Source: Nitriliruptorales bacterium (GTDB taxonomy: Bacteria; Actinomycetota; Nitriliruptoria; Euzebyales; Egibacteraceae). Taken from it: a stretch of DNA of 10,095 nt. The translations under genes were made by a program, and so were the position numbers. Where the stretch lies: the NCBI GenBank assembly GCA_007126835.1, contig SLAO01000106.1:1-10095 (forward strand), read 5' to 3'. Shown one piece after another: positions 6,573-10,095 of the stretch (the stretch's first letter is position 1; every line of letters begins with the position of its first letter). A model generated the notes under the pieces. The model was not told the origin of the DNA and did no database searches. It saw nothing but the letters and a program-made list of their open reading frames with translations.

Positions 6573-7111
6573 GCCGTGACCTGTGCGCCAGCCCGATCGA
6601 GATCCGCTTCCAGCGACAGATCCGAGGGCCCTTCTTGATGCGTCCACATGTCGACGACGACCCCGAACGCTTCTCCATCGTCAGCCCGAAGGACACCCCC
6701 TGCCCAGTGGAACGGGTCGCCCGGGGGCAGTTCGAGATCAACGCGTTCCCACCGGCCGTATGACGTCGTCCACATATACGGATCCTCGCCTGGGAAGCGG
6801 TAGGCGCCTGCCGCCTCGAGGGCCTTTTCATCCTCGCGAACGAGTGCATCCACGAGACGGACGACAGCCGCCCGCTCCGCATCGGAGAGTGACTCCAATC
6901 CCCAGTCGTCATCCGAGGGGCGACCGTCGTACTGGATTGCCCCGCCAGTGCGGTCGGCGTCCCATGCCCTGCGCGCGAAACCTCGTGTGGGGGCCTCCAC
7001 GGCGAACTCGACCACCGTGAAGCCGTGGTGCTCAGCTGCCGCCTGCTGGTCGGAGCACACCAACGTTCGTTCCGACCCGTCAGTCTTTGACAGTACGAAG
7101 AACTTCGCCAC
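6545..7111 (-). CDS. Hypothetical protein (possible DUF7668-like C-terminal domain)
   Basis: 188-residue soluble protein that I do not recognise with certainty. The N-terminal 45 residues (MAKFFVLSKTDGSERTLVCSD...HHGFTVVEFAVE) look like a short alpha/beta extension. From about 75 there is an acidic helix (LSDAERAAVVRLVDALVREDEKAL), then an aromatic-rich beta part with YGRWERVDLELPPGD and VVVDMWTHQEGPSDLSLEADL, ending FSNLHVM. The 'VDLWT.EEGrSDLTLE...LHV' ending resembles DUF7668-type proteins; this is a weak family guess. The start is probably GTG 7111. An in-frame GTG at 7147 (12 more residues) lies directly against a TACGTT -10-like box, which would put the transcription start downstream of it. 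It converges on the DUF4345 gene and overlaps it by 28 bp. Confidence 0.65.
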   Translation of the reverse strand: MAKFFVLSKTDGSERTLVCSDQQAAAEHHGFTVVEFAVEAPTRGFARRAWDADRTGGAIQYDGRPSDDDWGLESLSDAERAAVVRLVDALVREDEKALEAAGAYRFPGEDPYMWTTSYGRWERVDLELPPGDPFHWAGGVLRADDGEAFGVVVDMWTHQEGPSDLSLEADLDRAGAQVTAHFSNLHVM

Positions 7112-7229
7112 AACCCCTCGGCATCCCGTCGGACGCTCCCTCAACACAACGTAGCAAGATCCGAATCCCCCGAGGTGGCCGCGAAGACCCTAGCCAGGAA
7201 GGGCGTATCCGGAACCACTGCGTCATCCC

Positions 7230-7259
7230 TTTCCCTGAGGGAAACGCGCCCGCAGCGGG
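7230..7259 (-). terminator. Two adjacent hairpins downstream of the ADP-ribosylglycohydrolase homologue
   Basis: CCCGC-A-GCGGG (7249-7259) and TTTCCC-TGA-GGGAAA (7230-7244) are perfect inverted repeats, 15-45 nt past the stop codon at 7275. No U-tract follows, so termination is plausible but not shown. Confidence 0.35.
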
Positions 7260-7274
7260 ACCGCAGGGAGTTGC

Positions 7275-7967
7275 TCACGCCGCCTGCCGGACGGCGCGGA
7301 GATCCTCCGCGAGCCGGCGCAGTTCCGCGGCACGCTGCAGCGCATCGACCCAACGCGCTGGCCAGGCTCGGACGCCGTCCCGAACGCCGAGGAGCCCACC
7401 CGCGATGGCGCCGTTGGTGTCCGCATCGCCGCCTGCGTTGCCGACCTCGATCAGGACCTCCTCTGCCGGGCGCGGTTGGCACACCGCCCAGACGGCGATC
7501 TCCAGGCTGGTCAGCACGTATCCGCCCGGCTGAATCGGCATGGTCGAGCGGTTGCGGCCCTCCAGGATCACTGCTCGCGCGCGGCCGTCGTGCTCGTAAC
7601 CGGCCAGGCGCGAGACCGCGCGGTCGATCGCCCGGTGGGGCTGCTCGCCTTCGAGCAGGAAGTGGGCGATGTCGTTGTAGGCCGTGGCGGCGTCAAGGCA
7701 GCGGGCCTCGCGGTGGGTGACGCTGGAGATGAGCACGGTCTCGCGGTGGCGGGTCTCGTCGTGTCGCCGCGCCAGGGCCGTGGGCAGGCAGCGCATCAGC
7801 CCACCGTTGGCGGCGCTGCGTTCGTGGGTCTCACCGGCGGTGAGGGGATGGCTGCCGCGTTCGAACGTCGCGCCGAGGCTGTCACCGCAGTGCACGCCGA
7901 GTAGCCCACCCAGGATTCGATCGCGCTGCTCGCCGTCACGTCCTTGCTGCTGCCTGGGATCGGCCAC
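7275..7967 (-). CDS. ADP-ribosylglycohydrolase (ARH/DraG) homologue with internal deletion, probably inactive
   Basis: 230-residue protein from GTG 7967 (GGAGGG at 7972-7977, four bases upstream). It begins like ARH enzymes, DRILGGLLGVHCGDSLGATFE (16-36), and has the middle block SAANGGLMRCLPTALAR (51-67; canonical 'aGNGsLMR..P.aL'), SSVTHREARCLDAATAY (81-97), GGYVLTSLEIAVWA (148-161) and the C-terminal metal site GGDADTNGAIAGGLLG (179-194). In intact members about 90-100 residues separate the first two blocks and contain the catalytic (T)DDT metal ligands. Here only about 15 residues separate them, so roughly 80-90 residues are missing in frame. Without the first Asp-Asp pair, hydrolysis of ADP-ribose bonds is unlikely. 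The frame has no stop or shift, so it may be a young pseudogene or a non-catalytic ADP-ribose-binding relic. It shares strand with the methyltransferase but lies 125 nt downstream. Confidence 0.8.
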   Translation of the reverse strand: MADPRQQQGRDGEQRDRILGGLLGVHCGDSLGATFERGSHPLTAGETHERSAANGGLMRCLPTALARRHDETRHRETVLISSVTHREARCLDAATAYNDIAHFLLEGEQPHRAIDRAVSRLAGYEHDGRARAVILEGRNRSTMPIQPGGYVLTSLEIAVWAVCQPRPAEEVLIEVGNAGGDADTNGAIAGGLLGVRDGVRAWPARWVDALQRAAELRRLAEDLRAVRQAA

Positions 7968-8038
7968 GTCGCCCTCCGGTCCGATCGCCGAGGATCCAGC
8001 GAATCCCACTTGATGATCACCGCGTCGCTGCACGCAGA

Positions 8039-8073
8039 GCATGACACAGCCGGCCCCGAGCGAGGCGTCATGC
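8039..8073 (-). terminator. Inverted repeat after the methyltransferase gene, possible terminator
   Basis: Perfect 7-bp arms GCATGAC (8039-8045) and GTCATGC (8067-8073) lie 20 nt beyond the methyltransferase stop, in the 125-nt gap before the next gene. In the minus-strand transcript an inner GCC/GGC pairing could extend the stem. No U-tract is present. The same bases also hold a short direct repeat (CATG..CACAGC), so a regulatory site for the downstream gene is an alternative. Confidence 0.35.
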
Positions 8074-8092
8074 ACAGCACGCCAGCCGGCGA

Positions 8093-8911
8093 TCAGGTGC
8101 GGGCCACTGCGATGTTGGTGTGCATCGGCACGACGACCTCGTCTTCCTGCCGGTAGGAGTCCACCAGGTCTTGTGTCGCCCGGGCAAGCGCGTCGAGGTA
8201 GGCCGCGAACGCCGCAGGGTCCTCCACGAACTTGGGGACGACCGCGGCGTAGGCGTACTCGACCCGCTCGAGGAAGCGGTCGGCGTCGGGGAAGCGGGTC
8301 AGCACCGTCGCCTCAGCCAGGGTCACGTCGGCGAACCCGCAATCGAGCAGGAGCCTGCGCAGGGCCGTCGCGTCGCCGAGGCTGAACGGGGCTACGTGGT
8401 CCTCCCAGGTCACGTCGACCCCGTGCTCGGTTAGCCGAGGCGCCTCGGCCTCAGCCAGGGCGGCGTGCAGCGGGTGGTGGTCGAGGCCCTTCCACACGGC
8501 GAGCGCCACTCGACCGCCGTCTGCGAGGATGCGACGGATCTCCCGCGCGCCGGCCTGCCGGTCCGAGAAGAACTGCAGCCCCTGCTGGACCACCACCAGG
8601 TCGAAGGCGGCGTCGGGCAGGTCCAGTGCGGTGCCGTTGCCCTCATACCACTCGACGCCATCGCCGCCGTGCCGGCGCGCGACCTCCAGCATCGCCGGGT
8701 TGACGTCCACGCCAACGACGCGGCCCGCATCGCCCACGAGGGCGGGCAGCCGGCGCGTGAGGATGCCGGTGCCGCACGCCAGGTCGAGGACCCGCTCGCC
8801 GGAAGACACGGCGGCGTGGGGCAACAGCGCGTCGGTCAGCGGACTGAAGATCGCCGGGCCGAAGTAGGTCTCGTACGCCTCGGCCGGGGTCGTTGCAATC
8901 GTCTCGGTCAC
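8093..8911 (-). CDS. Class I SAM-dependent methyltransferase (UbiE/Methyltransf_11-like)
   Basis: 272-residue cytosolic methyltransferase. The SAM site is clear: motif I VLDLACGTG (41-49), the acidic residue Asp69 in VVGVDVNPAML (65-74) that would hold the ribose, motif II NGTALDLPD (92-100), then FDLVVVQQGLQFFSD (103-117) and the post-motif LADGGRVALAVW strand. The N-terminal EAYETYFGPAIFSPLTDALL is typical of small-molecule methyltransferases of this kind. The C-terminal half (about 160-272) would set the acceptor, which cannot be inferred. GTG 8911 is chosen for AAGGAG seven bases upstream. The gene begins 35 nt after the GNAT stop on the same strand, so the two are probably one transcript. 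Confidence 0.9.
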   Translation of the reverse strand: MTETIATTPAEAYETYFGPAIFSPLTDALLPHAAVSSGERVLDLACGTGILTRRLPALVGDAGRVVGVDVNPAMLEVARRHGGDGVEWYEGNGTALDLPDAAFDLVVVQQGLQFFSDRQAGAREIRRILADGGRVALAVWKGLDHHPLHAALAEAEAPRLTEHGVDVTWEDHVAPFSLGDATALRRLLLDCGFADVTLAEATVLTRFPDADRFLERVEYAYAAVVPKFVEDPAAFAAYLDALARATQDLVDSYRQEDEVVVPMHTNIAVART

Positions 8912-8946
8912 GGCAGTGCTCCTTTCGCGCGTCAGGTGAGCCGCCG

Positions 8947-9525
8947 TCAGCGGGCGGCCCGTGTCATGGGCCACAGCGGCGGCGAGTCGCCGGCCCGGAT
9001 CTCGCCGACCACCGCGAACCCGTGCCGCTCGTACAGGGCGCGGTTGCGCGGCGAGCTCGCCTCGAGGTAGGCGGGCAGATGGTCGTCGTCGCAGCGATCC
9101 AGCCCGCGGCGCAGCAGCGTCGACCCGAGGCCTTGTCCCTGGCCGGTCGGGTCGACGCCCATGAACGGCAGGTACCAGCACGGCACGTCTGGACGGTGCT
9201 CGTCCATCTGCTCGAGCAGCGCGAACACGTCGGGAAGGCGCTCGGGCACGACCGCGCGCTGTGTGAGCTCGACAAGTCCTTCCTCGTCGGGCGTGAGGTC
9301 AGGCGCCAGCCACAGCGCCGCGCCGGCGTGGTCGTCCGAGACGTCAGCGGTGCCGGCGTCGAAAGCCTGACCGGCCATCAGCTGCACAGTCTGGGGAAAC
9401 GTCGCGAGGTAGCCGGCGGCGTCGGGCAGCACCCAACGGACGATGGGGTCGGCGGCGAAAGCGGCGACGACCGTGGCGATGGCACGGTCACGGTCCACGG
9501 TGGGCGTAGTCAGAGTCGCGGTCAT
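8947..9525 (-). CDS. GNAT-family N-acetyltransferase
   Basis: 192-residue acetyltransferase. The acetyl-CoA pyrophosphate loop is visible in VDPTGQGQGLGSTLLRRGL (124-142; Q-x-x-G-x-G pattern QGQGLG). It is followed by the motif B strand-helix YLEASSPRNRALYERHGF (153-170), with the conserved Asn and Tyr of the family. The N-terminal part (helix at 12-25, then WVLPD and a GAALWLAP strand) matches the GNAT group that includes many uncharacterised actinobacterial acetyltransferases. AAGGAG lies seven bases before ATG 9525; a GTG directly upstream (9528) could also be used. It is first gene of a likely two-gene unit with the methyltransferase. The acceptor (amine, antibiotic or peptide) is unknown. 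Confidence 0.92.
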   Translation of the reverse strand: MTATLTTPTVDRDRAIATVVAAFAADPIVRWVLPDAAGYLATFPQTVQLMAGQAFDAGTADVSDDHAGAALWLAPDLTPDEEGLVELTQRAVVPERLPDVFALLEQMDEHRPDVPCWYLPFMGVDPTGQGQGLGSTLLRRGLDRCDDDHLPAYLEASSPRNRALYERHGFAVVGEIRAGDSPPLWPMTRAAR

Positions 9526-9548
9526 CACGTCGCTCCTTCAACGGGTCG

Positions 9549-9572
9549 TGGCGGACCCGGCACGGACCGCCA
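9549..9572. promoter_or_regulatory. 24-bp imperfect palindrome upstream of the acetyltransferase gene
   Basis: Arms TGGCGG (9549-9554) and CCGCCA (9567-9572) are perfect inverted repeats, with a further CC/GG pair inside and a mismatch between. The element also contains CGGACC twice in direct orientation. It lies 24 nt before the ATG of the acetyltransferase-methyltransferase pair, a typical operator position. It could equally be a hairpin in the leader RNA. No confident promoter hexamers are visible here. Confidence 0.4.
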
Positions 9573-9636
9573 TCGGATGTGGTTGACCCTACGAAGGAAC
9601 CGCGCGGGCGCGCGTCCGTGCCACCACGCAACCCGA

Positions 9637-10095
9637 CTACGCAGATCCGCCTGGCGCAGGCTGCGTGGCTGACTCTCCTAGCGCGTAGCGCACCGCCGCA
9701 GCGCGCGCGTTGCGGCCCTGCAGACCGAGCTTGCCGTACACGGTGGCGAGATGGCGCTCGACCGTGCGGACGCTGAGCACGAGCCGGTCGGCGATCTGCT
9801 GGTTGGTGAGCCCGCTGCCGAGCAGGTCGAGGATCTCCGCTTCCCGAGAGGTCAGCCCGTCGGCTCGGGCGCCGCGCGTGGCCAGTGCCCGCGCCAGGCC
9901 ACCGGCTGCGACGTCGGGGTCCGCTCCGAGTCCGTCGAGCTCCGCCTTGGCCGCTTCGAGCTCGAGCGCCGCCGCGTCGCCGTCGCCCAGGGCAGTGCAG
10001 GCCTCGGCCAGCAGCAGCCGTACGCGCGCCACCTCGTAGGGGGCGTGCAGCCCCTGCCACAGCCGCAGCGCCTCTCGCAGGCGGGCCACCGCCTC
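9637..10095 (-). CDS. LuxR-type transcriptional regulator, C-terminal part (cut by window edge)
   Basis: Visible 152 residues of a regulator whose N-terminal part lies past the right edge. Residues 1-50 (AVARLREALRLWQGLHAPYEVARVRLLLAEACTALGDGDAAALELEAA) are a helical TPR-like repeat of the kind found in large multidomain LuxR regulators. The C-terminal LuxR helix-turn-helix spans about 81-138: LTSREAEILDLLGSGLTNQQIADRLVLS, followed by VRTVERHLATVYGKLGLQGRNARAAAV. All residues expected of a working domain are present (EREAE-like turn, NQQIA, TVERH recognition helix). It ends 111 nt before the acetyltransferase gene on the same strand, so it may regulate that pair, which is inference only. Whether the full protein has an ATPase/cyclase domain cannot be seen. 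Confidence 0.88.
   Translation of the reverse strand, partial: EAVARLREALRLWQGLHAPYEVARVRLLLAEACTALGDGDAAALELEAAKAELDGLGADPDVAAGGLARALATRGARADGLTSREAEILDLLGSGLTNQQIADRLVLSVRTVERHLATVYGKLGLQGRNARAAAVRYALGESATQPAPGGSA

Noticed and set aside
8893..9672. Plus-strand frame opposite the GNAT gene (259 codons)
   Set aside because: It is a shadow of the acetyltransferase: Arg/Gly/His-rich, without a start context.
1..10095. CRISPR arrays, tRNA/rRNA genes, insertion sequences, phage or conjugation genes
   Set aside because: Reading both strands I saw no regularly spaced repeats, cloverleaf-like sequences, transposase motifs or terminal inverted repeats with target duplications.

Overview
The window is GC-rich DNA (roughly two thirds or more G+C by eye). 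It has strongly G/C-biased third codon positions, many GTG starts, GGAGG-type ribosome binding sites and several protein families that are commonest in Actinomycetota: a DrrA/DrrB-type exporter, a tetracycline-repressor-like TetR, a two-domain VOC protein and an actinobacterial-type Fpg/Nei glycosylase. I read it as a chromosomal stretch from an actinomycete or close relative. Genus cannot be told from the sequence. I see no rRNA, tRNA, CRISPR array, transposase or phage gene.

Layout. 1-443 (-): N-terminal half of an Fpg/Nei-family DNA glycosylase, cut by the left edge. 562-1281 (-): tandem-domain VOC (glyoxalase-fold) protein. 1282-1677: gap without a convincing gene. 1678-1974 (+): small protein with a predicted ferredoxin-like fold. 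2038-3833 (-): two-gene ABC exporter operon (permease and ATPase overlapping by GTGA). 3834-3954: AT-rich divergent control region. 3955-5729 (+): TetR repressor overlapping a zinc-free MDR oxidoreductase by ATGA. 5943-6572 (+): DUF4345 membrane protein with an unusual tail, overlapping the end of an unrecognised gene at 6545-7111 (-). 7275-7967 (-): ADP-ribosylglycohydrolase homologue that has lost the catalytic N-terminal segment. 8093-8911 and 8947-9525 (-): SAM methyltransferase and GNAT acetyltransferase in one likely operon. 9637-10095 (-): C-terminal part of a LuxR-type regulator, cut by the right edge.

How they work together. The clearest unit is 2038-5729. A drug-type ABC exporter diverges from a TetR repressor that is translationally coupled to an NAD(P)H oxidoreductase. 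The space between them is a short AT-rich island holding two overlapping, opposed promoters with 17-bp spacers, and an 18-bp imperfect palindrome inside both. One repressor could therefore control export, reduction of the compound and its own synthesis. The remaining genes (VOC, GNAT, methyltransferase) are generic small-molecule or detoxification families, and their substrates cannot be read from sequence.

The oddest object is the ADP-ribosylglycohydrolase homologue. It is an intact reading frame lacking about 80-90 residues that normally include the TDDT metal-binding motif. I found no convincing wholly new multi-gene system.
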